A DNA stretch of 54,881 nucleotides. It comes from Clostridia bacterium (GTDB lineage: Bacteria > Bacillota > Clostridia > Christensenellales > Borkfalkiaceae). The first letter of the stretch is position 1; every line of letters starts with the position of its first letter. The DNA lies in NCBI GenBank assembly GCA_900767815.1, contig CAAGAM010000116.1, positions 1 through 54,881 of the forward strand, in the 5' to 3' direction. Shown piece by piece: positions 24,526-33,108 of this stretch. The translations under genes and the position numbers were made by a program. Below the pieces are notes generated by a model. The model was given only the letters and a program-made list of their open reading frames with translations, did no database searches and was not told the DNA's origin.

Positions 24526-25425
24526 TCAGTCGAAAATCGCGTCCACGAAAGCTTCTTTATCGAAATTATCCACGTCTTCGATTTTTTCGCCCGTGCCGAC
24601 ATATGCAACGGGAACACAAAGCTCGTTACAAAGCGACACGATGAATCCGCCTTTTGCCGTACCGTCAAGCTTTGTCAGAATTATTCCGTCGATACCGACG
24701 GCTTCGTCGAACACCTCGACCTGAGAAAGAGCGTTCTGCCCCGTGGTTGCGTCCAGCGCGATAAGCTTATAGAAATGAGCTTCGGGATACTCTCTCGCGA
24801 CGACTCTCGACATTTTTTTAAGCTCTTCCATAAGATTGGATTTAGTGTGAAGTCTGCCCGCGGTATCGATTATGAGAACGTCGGTCTTTTTGGACTTAAC
24901 GGATGAAAGCGCGTCGAAAACAACCGCAGACGGGTCGCTCCCTTCAACGCTTTTAACAATCCTTACCTTTGCTCTTTCCGCCCAGATTTCAAGCTGATCC
25001 GCGGCAGCAGCCCTGAACGTGTCCGCGGCGGCAATCGTGACAGTTTTTTTCTGTTCGGTGAAAAGGTGCGCCATTTTGCCTATCGACGTGGTTTTTCCCA
25101 CGCCGTTTACGCCGATAACCATAATAACCGCAGGGTATTCGAGTTCGAAATCTCCCGCATTGTCGAGACAGGCGACGATTTCATCCTTCAAAGCCTGCAA
25201 AACGACGTCTTTATCGGCTTGTTTTTCCTTAATCATGCGATCGTGAAGATTTTCCACGATTTCCTCGGCAGTCGTTACCGAAATATCGGAGGAAATAAGC
25301 ACGTCTTCGAGGTCTTCGTAAAAATCGTCGCCGATCTTATCTCTCGCGAAGAGCTGACGAAGCTTGCTGCCTATGCCTTCCTTGGTTTTTTTTAACGCTC
25401 CGAAAAGCTTAGAAAAAAATCCCAT
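24526..25425 (-). CDS. ftsY: signal recognition particle receptor FtsY
   Basis: 299 residues, a short FtsY without the long acidic N-terminal A domain. It begins with an amphipathic lipid-binding helix (MGFFSKLFGALKKTKEGIG), then the NG GTPase domain: GVNGVGKTTSIGKMA, ADTFRAAAADQL, DTAGRLHTKSNLMEEL, TKLDGTAKGG. It docks the Ffh complex at the membrane. RBS AAAGGA. It lies between smc and ylxM as in Bacillus. Confidence 0.97.
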   Translation of the reverse strand: MGFFSKLFGALKKTKEGIGSKLRQLFARDKIGDDFYEDLEDVLISSDISVTTAEEIVENLHDRMIKEKQADKDVVLQALKDEIVACLDNAGDFELEYPAVIMVIGVNGVGKTTSIGKMAHLFTEQKKTVTIAAADTFRAAAADQLEIWAERAKVRIVKSVEGSDPSAVVFDALSSVKSKKTDVLIIDTAGRLHTKSNLMEELKKMSRVVAREYPEAHFYKLIALDATTGQNALSQVEVFDEAVGIDGIILTKLDGTAKGGFIVSLCNELCVPVAYVGTGEKIEDVDNFDKEAFVDAIFD

Positions 25426-25507
25426 TTGCGTTTTCCTTTTATATAATATAGTATTTTTTTCGTTTATCTTTACCCGCGCGCGATAAACGCGGCTTTAAAC
25501 GACATCG

Positions 25508-25532
25508 CGCGGGAGCAGATTTTGCTCCCGCG
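25508..25532. other. strong 10-bp hairpin in the smc-ftsY gap
   Basis: CGCGGGAGCA (25508-25517) pairs perfectly with 25523-25532 over a 5-base loop. There is no T run on either side, so it is not a standard terminator. It may be a processing or stability element between smc and ftsY. Confidence 0.5.
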
Positions 25533-25553
25533 TAAAATGCCTGCGATAAATTA

Positions 25554-28500
25554 TTATGTACCGAGCGTATCCACGACTTCGGCAAGTTTAACCGAGACTA
25601 TTCTCGAAACGCCCTTTTCCTGCATGGTTACGCCGAAAAGCGCATCCGCAAGACCCATCGTAACCTTTTTGTGGGTTATGACGATGAACTGCGTATCGTC
25701 CGAGAAGTTTCTGAGGTAATTTGCAAATCTTTCTACGTTTGCATCGTCGAGCGCGGCTTCGATTTCGTCAAGCACGACGAACGGCATCGGTTTAAGCTTC
25801 AATATCGCGAAGAGAATTGCGATTGCCGTGAGCGACATTTCGCCTCCGGACAAAAGCGATATCTTCTGAAGTTTCTTCCCCGGCGGCTCTGCGACGATTT
25901 CGACACCCTGTTCGAGCGGGTCGTCCGTTTCGCCTTGTTCCAGAATAAGATCTGCCGATCCGCCGCCGAAAAGCTCTTTGAATATTCTCGAGAAGTTTGC
26001 TCTGATTTTCGCAAAACCCTCGGAGAATTTTTCGCTCATTTCGTTGGTTAAATCCGCTATAACGTTTTTAAGATCTTCTTCGGCTTTCAGGAGGTCGTCG
26101 CGCTGAGTTGCCATATCCTGATATCTCGCGTCCAACGCGTCGAAATCCTCGATAGCCGTGTGGTTTATGCTTCCGAGCGAACCGATCTTCTTTTTGAGCC
26201 TCGTGATTTCCTGTGCGGAAGTCGTGATATCGTAATCGGGGTCGGCGTTGGGAAGAGCGTCCTCGTAAGTGATATTGTATTCCTCGGCAACCCTTTGCTG
26301 CATGTATTCGATTTCGCTGTCGATCTTGGAAAGCGAAACTTCTTCGCTGTACTTTCTTTCGCTGAGCTTGGTAATTTCCGCCTGAACCATTTCGCGGCGA
26401 AGATTATCCTGAGTCGCGCTTTCGTTAAGTTCGGCTTTTCTCCTTTCGAAAGAAGACCTCTTATCTTTAAGAGTTTGCAGATATTCTTTCTGCGAACCCG
26501 TGAGAGCGACTTTTTCGACTTCCGTCATAAGCCCCGAGATAATCGAATCGTCGTTGTCTATCGTAGCCTGATTTTTTTCTCTCGTTGCGGCAAGCGTTTC
26601 TCTTTCCGATTCCATGCGGGCGATATCTTCGCGGGAAGCCTTGATTTCCGCCTGAAGCGCGCCGAGTTTTGCCTGAATGCGGACGTTCTCGTCAACAAGT
26701 TCGTCTCTTCTCTTCTTATATTCGTCGAATACGCTCTGATTTTTAACCGCGTCGGAAGACGCGCTCTGTTTTTTCTGTTCCAAAGCCTGGTTACCGCTTT
26801 CGATATCGGAATATTCTCTGTCGATTTCGGTAATTCTCGAAGAAATGAGCGCGATAGAATTTCTGCAACCCTCGATTTCTTTCTTTACGTCCTCGATCTT
26901 TATTTCGATTGCGGCAATCTGCTCTTTAAGCGCGACCGACTTCTGTCTCAAATCCTGCAAGGACGTGTTAACTCTGTCGAGTTCGCGTTTCTGCTCGGCA
27001 ACCTGCGCTTCGAGCTGTGCGCGTTTGTTCGTCCTTCTTTCCATTTCGTCTTTCTTTTCGGCGATAAGCTTGTCCGCGTCGTCGAGCTTTCTATCCATGG
27101 AAAGTATTCCCGACGCGCCTTGCTTTCTCGATCCTCCGGACATCGAACCGTTGGACGACAACACGTCGCCGTCAAGCGTTACGATTCTGAAACCGAAACG
27201 GTATTTTTTAGCGATATTGGTCGCGTTTTCGATCGTATCTACAATCAACGTATTTCCGAGAAGGAATTTGATTACGTTGTCGAAATATTTATCGTAAGAA
27301 ACAAGATCTGTCGCAAGACCCAGCGCGCCTCTTTCGTCCTGAGCGGCTCTCGTATCGGGTCCGTCCGCTCTCGGCTTCATGGACGATACGGGAAGGAAGG
27401 TAACTCTTCCGCCTTCGGTACGTTTAAGGAAATTTATGAGGTACTGCGCGTCGTCGGGAGTTGCGGTTACGACGTTCTGCATCGCGCCGCCGAAACACGT
27501 CTCTATCGCGGTTTCATACTTCGCGTCCGTTTTGACAAGGTTTGCAACTACACCTTTTATTCTCTTTGCCACTTCGGGATTGCTCTTTCCGCTGTTTAAA
27601 AGATGTCTTACCGAAACGGGGAAGCCCTCGAAGTTATCCCTGATACTTGCAAAAGTACGCTTGTTTGCCTCTAATGCGGCTATTTCGGAATTGAGTTTGA
27701 AAATACGCGAATTGATATCCGAAATATAAATATTCGTAGCCGCGATATCGTTTTCTTTATCCTTGATATCGTTTTTGGTGTTAGCGATAAGTTTTTCCGT
27801 CTGAGCGAGTTCGGTTTGCTTAACCGTGTTTTCCATGGTAAGCTCGGAAAGTTTACCGGAGAGCGCGTCGAGTTTGTCGTTGGTTTCCTTCTGTCTCGCT
27901 TCGATGACGTTCTTTTCGGAAGAAAGCGCGCCGATATTCTGCTTCAGATCCGCCAAGGACTCCACGCTTTTTAAAATAGCGTCCTGCGCGTTTCTCTGAT
28001 TCTGTTCGCCCTCGGAAATAGCCGCCGTAACTCTTGCGAGTTCGGTGCTTACTTTTCCGCCCTTGATTTCGAGTTCGGCAAGCTGTTTCTCGTTTTCGAG
28101 TACCCCGTCCTTTTTGGAGGTAATTTCTCCCGCAAGTTCCTGAAGACGGTTTTCCGCGTCGAGAATTTCCTGACGGAGACGCTTTATTTCGTTTCTGAAA
28201 TAATTGATTTTTTCGCCGTAAACCTTGGCGTTACCCGATTGACGCTCGAACTCCTGCGTTTTTTCGAGAAGCTCGTCGTTAACCTGTTTTACGTATTCGT
28301 CCGTGTCGGCGATTTCTTTCTGATGTCTGTTATAACTCTTTATCGCGTCGTCGAGTTCCGCGCTTCTTAACGCAAGCTCGTTTACGATACCTCTGATACG
28401 ATCGTTGATCGTCGCTTTTGCCTGCGACGCATGCGAAGATTTATAGAGATACGCGTTGACTTCGTGATATTTGAGTTCTTCCGATAAAGCCTGATAACTT

Positions 28501-29141
28501 CTCGCTTTTTCGGCTTGCTTTCTGAGCGGTTCGAGCTGATTTTCAAGCTCGGACGTTATATCCGAAATACGGACGATATTATCTCTCGTTCTGTCGAGTT
28601 TTCTGGACGTTTCGAGCCTTTTCTGCTTTGTTTTCGCAATGCCGACGGCTTCCTCGAAAATCGTTCTTCTGTCCTCGGGTTTGGACGAAAGAATTTCGGC
28701 AACCTTTCCCTGCCCGATAATGGTGTAACCTTCTTTGGAAACACCCCCTTCGCGGAGATAATCGACTATATCTTTAAGTCTCGCGAGTTTTCTGTTGACG
28801 TAGTATTCGCTTTCGCCCGATCTGTACAGTTTTCTGGTAAACACGACTTCGTTATACTCGAGATCTTTAAACACATGGTCTGTGTTATCGAAGACGAGCG
28901 AAACTTCGCAGTACGACAAAGGTTTTCTGTTTTGCGTACCGTTGAAGATAACGTCCTGCATGTTGGAGCCGCGGAGCTGTTTTGCCGACTGCTCCCCTAA
29001 AACCCATCTTATCGCGTCCGCGACGTTACTTTTTCCGCAACCGTTCGGACCTACTATACACGTTACCCCGTTTTCAAACTGTATTTCCTGCTTATCGGCG
29101 AAAGATTTAAACCCTACGAGTTCGATTCTTTTGAAATTCAC
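25554..29141 (-). CDS. smc: chromosome segregation protein SMC
   Basis: 1195 residues, full length. Head domain with Walker A (GPNGCGKSN, 31-39), long coiled coil, hinge (about 500-680, GFPVSVRHLL...GGRVTFLPVSS), second coiled coil, and C-terminal LSGGEMSLTAIA (near 1100) with Walker B VVLDEIEAALDD. Forms the condensin that organises replicated origins, with ScpA/ScpB encoded elsewhere. Start overlaps the rnc stop by ATGA. The Bacillus order rnc-smc-ftsY is kept. Confidence 0.98.
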   Translation of the reverse strand: MNFKRIELVGFKSFADKQEIQFENGVTCIVGPNGCGKSNVADAIRWVLGEQSAKQLRGSNMQDVIFNGTQNRKPLSYCEVSLVFDNTDHVFKDLEYNEVVFTRKLYRSGESEYYVNRKLARLKDIVDYLREGGVSKEGYTIIGQGKVAEILSSKPEDRRTIFEEAVGIAKTKQKRLETSRKLDRTRDNIVRISDITSELENQLEPLRKQAEKARSYQALSEELKYHEVNAYLYKSSHASQAKATINDRIRGIVNELALRSAELDDAIKSYNRHQKEIADTDEYVKQVNDELLEKTQEFERQSGNAKVYGEKINYFRNEIKRLRQEILDAENRLQELAGEITSKKDGVLENEKQLAELEIKGGKVSTELARVTAAISEGEQNQRNAQDAILKSVESLADLKQNIGALSSEKNVIEARQKETNDKLDALSGKLSELTMENTVKQTELAQTEKLIANTKNDIKDKENDIAATNIYISDINSRIFKLNSEIAALEANKRTFASIRDNFEGFPVSVRHLLNSGKSNPEVAKRIKGVVANLVKTDAKYETAIETCFGGAMQNVVTATPDDAQYLINFLKRTEGGRVTFLPVSSMKPRADGPDTRAAQDERGALGLATDLVSYDKYFDNVIKFLLGNTLIVDTIENATNIAKKYRFGFRIVTLDGDVLSSNGSMSGGSRKQGASGILSMDRKLDDADKLIAEKKDEMERRTNKRAQLEAQVAEQKRELDRVNTSLQDLRQKSVALKEQIAAIEIKIEDVKKEIEGCRNSIALISSRITEIDREYSDIESGNQALEQKKQSASSDAVKNQSVFDEYKKRRDELVDENVRIQAKLGALQAEIKASREDIARMESERETLAATREKNQATIDNDDSIISGLMTEVEKVALTGSQKEYLQTLKDKRSSFERRKAELNESATQDNLRREMVQAEITKLSERKYSEEVSLSKIDSEIEYMQQRVAEEYNITYEDALPNADPDYDITTSAQEITRLKKKIGSLGSINHTAIEDFDALDARYQDMATQRDDLLKAEEDLKNVIADLTNEMSEKFSEGFAKIRANFSRIFKELFGGGSADLILEQGETDDPLEQGVEIVAEPPGKKLQKISLLSGGEMSLTAIAILFAILKLKPMPFVVLDEIEAALDDANVERFANYLRNFSDDTQFIVITHKKVTMGLADALFGVTMQEKGVSRIVSVKLAEVVDTLGT

Positions 29142-30151
29142 TTAATCTTTCTCCTTTCTTCGGTTTGGGAATATATCCCTTTCCCTGTTTTTTTATTTTC
29201 AGTCGGCTTATTTGCGCCGAATTTGAATCTGTTTTGCGTTTGCGGGCTTTTGCCGGACTTTTTCACAGCCGCGTTCTCGCCCGTTTTTCCCGCTTTTTTA
29301 ACCTGCGATTTCCGAGGTTTTACGGAACGAGCCGCCTTATAATCGGCTTGTACCGTTTTTGCTTCGGACTTATTGTTTACTTTATCCGTTCCGTCGGTCT
29401 TTTTCATTCCCGCATCTGTCTTATCGGAATTTTTCGCCGCGCTTTTGTCCGAAAGTTTTAAATACGCCGCGCTTGCCGCCGACTGTTCGGCTTCGGCTTT
29501 CTTTTTGCCCTGTCCGCTCCCGAGCTTTTTTCCGTTTACGTAAACCGAAACGCTGAACAGCGGGTCGTGCTGTGGTCCCGATTTGCCTGTTTCCTTATAA
29601 ATTATATCGCCGAGTTTCTGTTTCTGAACGTATTCCTGCAACACGCCTTTGAAATTCGTAATCTTCTTTTCCGCCGCGGGAGTTTCCTCGAGATTCTTCT
29701 TTCCCGGTTTAAAATAAGTTATAAGCGTCCGCCTGATGAATTTTCTCGCTTCTTCTCCGCCGCCGTCGATATAAATTCCCGCAACCAATGCTTCGTAAAG
29801 GTTTTCGCAAGCGGCCTCGTGATGTTCCGGGGCGTTTTTTCTTTCGCCTTCGCCGTAAAGTATGTAATCGTTCAGCCCGAGCCTCACGATTGCCTCCGCA
29901 AGCGGCTTTCTCGAAACTATCTGTTGCTTATACAAAGTGAGCTGCCCTTCGCCTTCACCGGGGAATTTGTCGAAAAGATATTCCGTGACGACGAAACCTA
30001 AAATCGAATCGCCGAAAAACTCCAGCCGTTCGTTATTTTTCCCGCCGTGTTCGTGAGAATAAGACGAGTGAGTGAAGCAAGTTCTGAGAAGGGTTTTATC
30101 TTTAAAAGAATAACCCAGCCTTTCCTCGCATTCGTACATGACAAATATCAT
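29138..30151 (-). CDS. rnc: ribonuclease III with a long basic C-terminal tail
   Basis: 337 residues, about 100 more than usual. The RIII domain has the signature ERLEFFGDS (41-49), and the dsRNA-binding domain lies at about 165-235 (NFKGVLQEYVQKQKLGDIIY). After it, residues 236-337 are a low-complexity tail rich in Lys, Thr, Asn and Ala, strongly basic, likely disordered and RNA-binding. Cleaves rRNA precursors and structured mRNA. The first ATG overlaps the plsX stop (ATGA); an ATG four codons later is also possible. acpP and fab genes, which often lie between plsX and rnc, are absent. Confidence 0.95.
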   Translation of the reverse strand: MIFVMYECEERLGYSFKDKTLLRTCFTHSSYSHEHGGKNNERLEFFGDSILGFVVTEYLFDKFPGEGEGQLTLYKQQIVSRKPLAEAIVRLGLNDYILYGEGERKNAPEHHEAACENLYEALVAGIYIDGGGEEARKFIRRTLITYFKPGKKNLEETPAAEKKITNFKGVLQEYVQKQKLGDIIYKETGKSGPQHDPLFSVSVYVNGKKLGSGQGKKKAEAEQSAASAAYLKLSDKSAAKNSDKTDAGMKKTDGTDKVNNKSEAKTVQADYKAARSVKPRKSQVKKAGKTGENAAVKKSGKSPQTQNRFKFGANKPTENKKTGKGIYSQTEERRKIK

Positions 30152-31179
30152 ACGTTATCCCCCGACGCGTCGGCTTCGCCGAGCCTTTTAAGCTCGCTTC
30201 CGATCTTCCCGCTTACGTCGGTAACCGCTGCGTTATACGCTTGGAAAATCGCGTTTTTGAACGCTTCCGACTTTGACGAACCGTGGGCTTTGACTATTAT
30301 TTTATCCATGCCGAGAAGCACCGCGCCGCCCTTTTTGTTGTAATCCATTCTGTTTTTAACTTTTCTAAACGCGCCTTTCATAAACAGCGCGCCGAGCGTT
30401 GCCGATTTCGACGATTTGATTTCCGTTTTTAAAACGGAGAACAAACAGCCCACCGCGCCTTCTAAACTTTTGAGCGCGATGTTCCCGCTGAAACCGTCCG
30501 CCACGACTACGTCGTATTCGCCCGACAAAATATCGCGGGCTTCCATGTTGCCGACGAAATTTATGTCCTTCTGCTCCTTTAAAAGCGCGAATGCTTCTTT
30601 AGTGAGCGCGCAACCCTTTTTATCTTCCGTTCCGTTGGACAAAAGAGCCGTTTTCGGATTTTCCACGCCTGCGACGTTGCGCATGTAAATGCTTCCCATA
30701 AGCGCGAACTGCACAAGGTTCTGCGGTTTTACGTCTACGTTTGCGCCGCAATCCAGAAGCATGGTTTCGCCGCCTTTGAGATTGGGGAGCAAAGGCGCGA
30801 GCGCAGGGCGAAGAATTCCTTTTATTCTCGGCGTCAACAAAATCGCCGCGGCAAGAACCGCACCCGTAGACCCCGCCGAAACGAACGCCTTTGCGTTTTC
30901 GTCTGTTTTTAAAAGCTTTGCCGCAACCACTATGGACGAGTTCGGCTTGCTTCTTATGGCTTCCGTCGGCGTATCGTCGCATGTTATTACCTCGTCCGCA
31001 TTGACGACGGAAACTCTCGATTCGTCATATTCTTTATCTCCGAGCAACTTTCTTATGGTATTTTCTTTACCTACGAGAACGACGTCGAAGCCTTCTTTTT
31101 CTTTAACGGCGTCGATCGCGCCGCTTACAATCTCTTCGGGAGAGTTGTCTCCCCCGAATGCGTCGATTATTATTTTCAT
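30148..31179 (-). CDS. plsX: phosphate acyltransferase PlsX
   Basis: 343 residues. Converts acyl-ACP to acyl-phosphate, the first step of phospholipid synthesis in most Bacillota. MKIIIDAFGGDNSPEEIV, VSAGSTGAVLAA and FSGNIALKSLEG are signatures. GGGAGAATTAA precedes ATG. rnc follows with ATGA overlap; fabD, fabG and acpP are not in between. Confidence 0.97.
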   Translation of the reverse strand: MKIIIDAFGGDNSPEEIVSGAIDAVKEKEGFDVVLVGKENTIRKLLGDKEYDESRVSVVNADEVITCDDTPTEAIRSKPNSSIVVAAKLLKTDENAKAFVSAGSTGAVLAAAILLTPRIKGILRPALAPLLPNLKGGETMLLDCGANVDVKPQNLVQFALMGSIYMRNVAGVENPKTALLSNGTEDKKGCALTKEAFALLKEQKDINFVGNMEARDILSGEYDVVVADGFSGNIALKSLEGAVGCLFSVLKTEIKSSKSATLGALFMKGAFRKVKNRMDYNKKGGAVLLGMDKIIVKAHGSSKSEAFKNAIFQAYNAAVTDVSGKIGSELKRLGEADASGDNV

Positions 31180-31223
31180 TTAATTCTCCCGCTTACGCGT
31201 TGTCTTTGAGTTTTTGCCCGATA

Positions 31224-32618
31224 TCAGTATTCGAGATTATCCACCGTTCTCGGGAAAGGAATTACGTCTCTTATGTTGGCGATGCCCGTAAGATACATAA
31301 CCATTCTTTCGAAGCCGAGACCGAAGCCCGCATGGGTCGTTCCGCCGAATTTTCTGAGGTTTAAATACCAATCGTAATCGGCGGGCTTAAGCCCGAGTTC
31401 GTTCATTCTCTTAAGCAATACGTCCTCGCGCTCTTCTCTCTGGCTTCCTCCGATAAGTTCGCCTATGCCGGGAACGAGAAGATCCGCCGCCGCAACGGTT
31501 TTTCCGTCGTCGTTCAGGCGCATATAGAACGCCTTGATTTCCTTCGGGTAATCGGTGAGGAATACCGGCTTTTTATAAACCTGCTCGGTGAGATATCTCT
31601 CATGCTCGCTCTGAAGATCGCAGCCCCAGAACACGGGATACTCGAACTTGTCTTTTACGGGTTCGAGAACCTTTATCGCCTCCGTATAGGTAAGCCTTAC
31701 GAAATCGCTCGTCATGACGTGCGTAAGTCTGTCGATAAGACCTTTGTCTACGAAATTATTAAGAAATTCAAGCTCTGCGGGGCAAGTTTTCATGACGTGC
31801 GAAATTATGTGCTTTACCATCGCTTCCGCCATATCCATATCGTCCGAAAGATCGGCGAAAGCCATTTCGGGTTCTATCATCCAGAATTCCGCCGCGTGCC
31901 TTGCGGTGTTCGATCTTTCGGCTCTGAAAGTAGGACCGAAAGTGTAAACGTTTCCGAACGCCATCGCATACGCCTCCGCGGAAAGCTGACCCGAAACGGT
32001 GAGGCTTGCCTGCTTCTTGAAAAAGTCCTCCGTATAATCCACCTTGCCGTCCTTTTTAGGAACGTTATTAAGGTCGAGCGTCGTCACCTGGAACATCGCG
32101 CCCGCGCCTTCGCAATCGCTGCCCGTGATAAGCGGAGTGTGAACGTAAACGAAGCCCTGCGAATTGAAAAACTCGTGAATGGCGAACGCCGCCTCGCTTC
32201 TTATTCTGAAAACCGCGCCGAACGTGTTCGTTCTCGGTCTTAAATAAGCGATTTCGCGGAGATATTCGAGGGAATGACGCTTTTTCTGCAACGGATAATC
32301 GGGCGACGAAGTTCCTTCGATTTCGATTTTTTCCGCTTTTATTTCAAAAGGTTGTTTCGCCTCGGGCGTCAACACAAGCGTTCCGTCTACGATGAGCGAC
32401 GCGCCGACGTTCTGTCTGGCGATTTCGTCGTAATTGTCTATCTTGTCGCGTTCGAAAACAATCTGCACGTTTTTAAAACAACTTCCGTCGTTAAGCTCGA
32501 TAAAGCCGAACGCCTTGGAATCTCTTATGGTTTTAGCCCAGCCCATTACGGTGACTTTCTTGCCGCCGAACTCTTCTTTTTTAGCAAAAATATCTTTTAA
32601 CAATATTCTCTTTCGCAT
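31224..32618 (-). CDS. asnS: asparaginyl-tRNA synthetase
   Basis: 464 residues from ATG 32618, which has GGAG 8 bases upstream; the 64-residue upstream extension crosses a terminator and promoter and is rejected. Class IIb synthetase: N-terminal OB-fold anticodon domain (VTVMGWAKTIRDSK), motif 1/2 region (RPRTNTFGAVFRIRSEAA, FRAERSNTARH) and motif 3 (FGLGFERMVMYLTG). It charges tRNA-Asn directly. It has its own promoter and a short leader; no T-box is seen. Confidence 0.97.
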   Translation of the reverse strand: MRKRILLKDIFAKKEEFGGKKVTVMGWAKTIRDSKAFGFIELNDGSCFKNVQIVFERDKIDNYDEIARQNVGASLIVDGTLVLTPEAKQPFEIKAEKIEIEGTSSPDYPLQKKRHSLEYLREIAYLRPRTNTFGAVFRIRSEAAFAIHEFFNSQGFVYVHTPLITGSDCEGAGAMFQVTTLDLNNVPKKDGKVDYTEDFFKKQASLTVSGQLSAEAYAMAFGNVYTFGPTFRAERSNTARHAAEFWMIEPEMAFADLSDDMDMAEAMVKHIISHVMKTCPAELEFLNNFVDKGLIDRLTHVMTSDFVRLTYTEAIKVLEPVKDKFEYPVFWGCDLQSEHERYLTEQVYKKPVFLTDYPKEIKAFYMRLNDDGKTVAAADLLVPGIGELIGGSQREEREDVLLKRMNELGLKPADYDWYLNLRKFGGTTHAGFGLGFERMVMYLTGIANIRDVIPFPRTVDNLEY

Positions 32619-32656
32619 AACCGAATCTCCGTAAATACTTTTTGGATATATACTAT

Positions 32657-32685
32657 ATAATAACATAAATCTTAATAAAAGACAA
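32657..32685 (-). promoter_or_regulatory. probable promoter of asnS
   Basis: On the minus strand TTGTCT (32680-32685), 17 bases, TATTAT (32657-32662): 9 of 12 consensus bases. It lies about 40 bases before the asnS start and after the terminator of the previous gene. Confidence 0.5.
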
Positions 32686-32692
32686 CAAATTT

Positions 32693-32738
32693 CAACCAAA
32701 AAAAACGGGCGAAAACGGTTTTTTTCCGTTTTTCGCCC
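32693..32738 (-). terminator. intrinsic terminator upstream of asnS
   Basis: GGGCGAAAACGG (32707-32718) pairs with 32726-32738 (one bulge) and is followed on the minus strand by eight T residues. It ends the transcript of the small gene at 32832-32966. Confidence 0.88.
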
Positions 32739-32797
32739 TTTTCGGCCGATATGCGTCGGTTTGCCGTACCGACGATTTTTATTTGCGCCTTTTGGCG

Positions 32798-32830
32798 GGT
32801 TCAAACGCAATCACTTGTGGCTAAGCGATT
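32798..32830 (-). repeat. second dispersed repeat, copy A
   Basis: The minus strand reads TCGCTTAGCC, two variable bases, AAGTGATTGCGTTTGAACC. Related copies lie at 46023-46045 and 54661-54693. It starts just after the stop codon of the 44-residue gene. Confidence 0.6.
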
Positions 32831-32831
32831 A

Positions 32832-32966
32832 CTATTCATCTCCGTTCCTTTCGGGATCTCTCGGCACGACGGCTTTCGCGGGTTTTTCGTCTTTTAAAGA
32901 CATCAGATAATTTTCATAGTCTTTTTCGGTCATTTTTCTGACGGGATGTTTCCTTTTTCTGCTCAT
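32832..32966 (-). CDS. 44-residue basic protein of unknown function
   Basis: Starts at ATG 32966, set by GGAAGGAGAG 5 bases upstream; the longer open frame lacks an RBS. The product begins MSRKRKHPVRKMTEKDYENY and ends in PRDPERNGDE: basic N-terminal third, acidic C-terminus, no membrane segment or Cys. It has its own terminators on both sides, so it is a separate unit between the Na/Pi transporter and asnS. No family recognised. Confidence 0.65.
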   Translation of the reverse strand: MSRKRKHPVRKMTEKDYENYLMSLKDEKPAKAVVPRDPERNGDE

Positions 32967-33050
32967 GTTTCTCTCCTTCCGGCTTTTGCCGAGGCAATTT
33001 TTAAGTATTATAATTTTGCCCGCATAAACTAAAATTATACAAAACGCGTA

Positions 33051-33081
33051 CAATAAAAAACGCCTCCTTTTCGGGAAGCGT
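33051..33081 (-). terminator. intrinsic terminator after the Na/Pi cotransporter gene
   Basis: ACGCCTCC (33060-33067) pairs with GGAAGCGT (33074-33081, one wobble); minus-strand T run at 33051-33060. Confidence 0.8.
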
Positions 33082-33108
33082 CCGTTCGCATGCGATTGCG
33101 TTTTCGGC

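Noticed and set aside
26160..27599. 479-residue open frame antisense to smc
   Set aside because: No domain, RBS or sensible composition; it is a by-product of the codon bias of smc on the other strand.
32619..32810. 64-residue N-terminal extension of asnS
   Set aside because: Crosses a strong terminator and a promoter; ATG 32618 has a good RBS.
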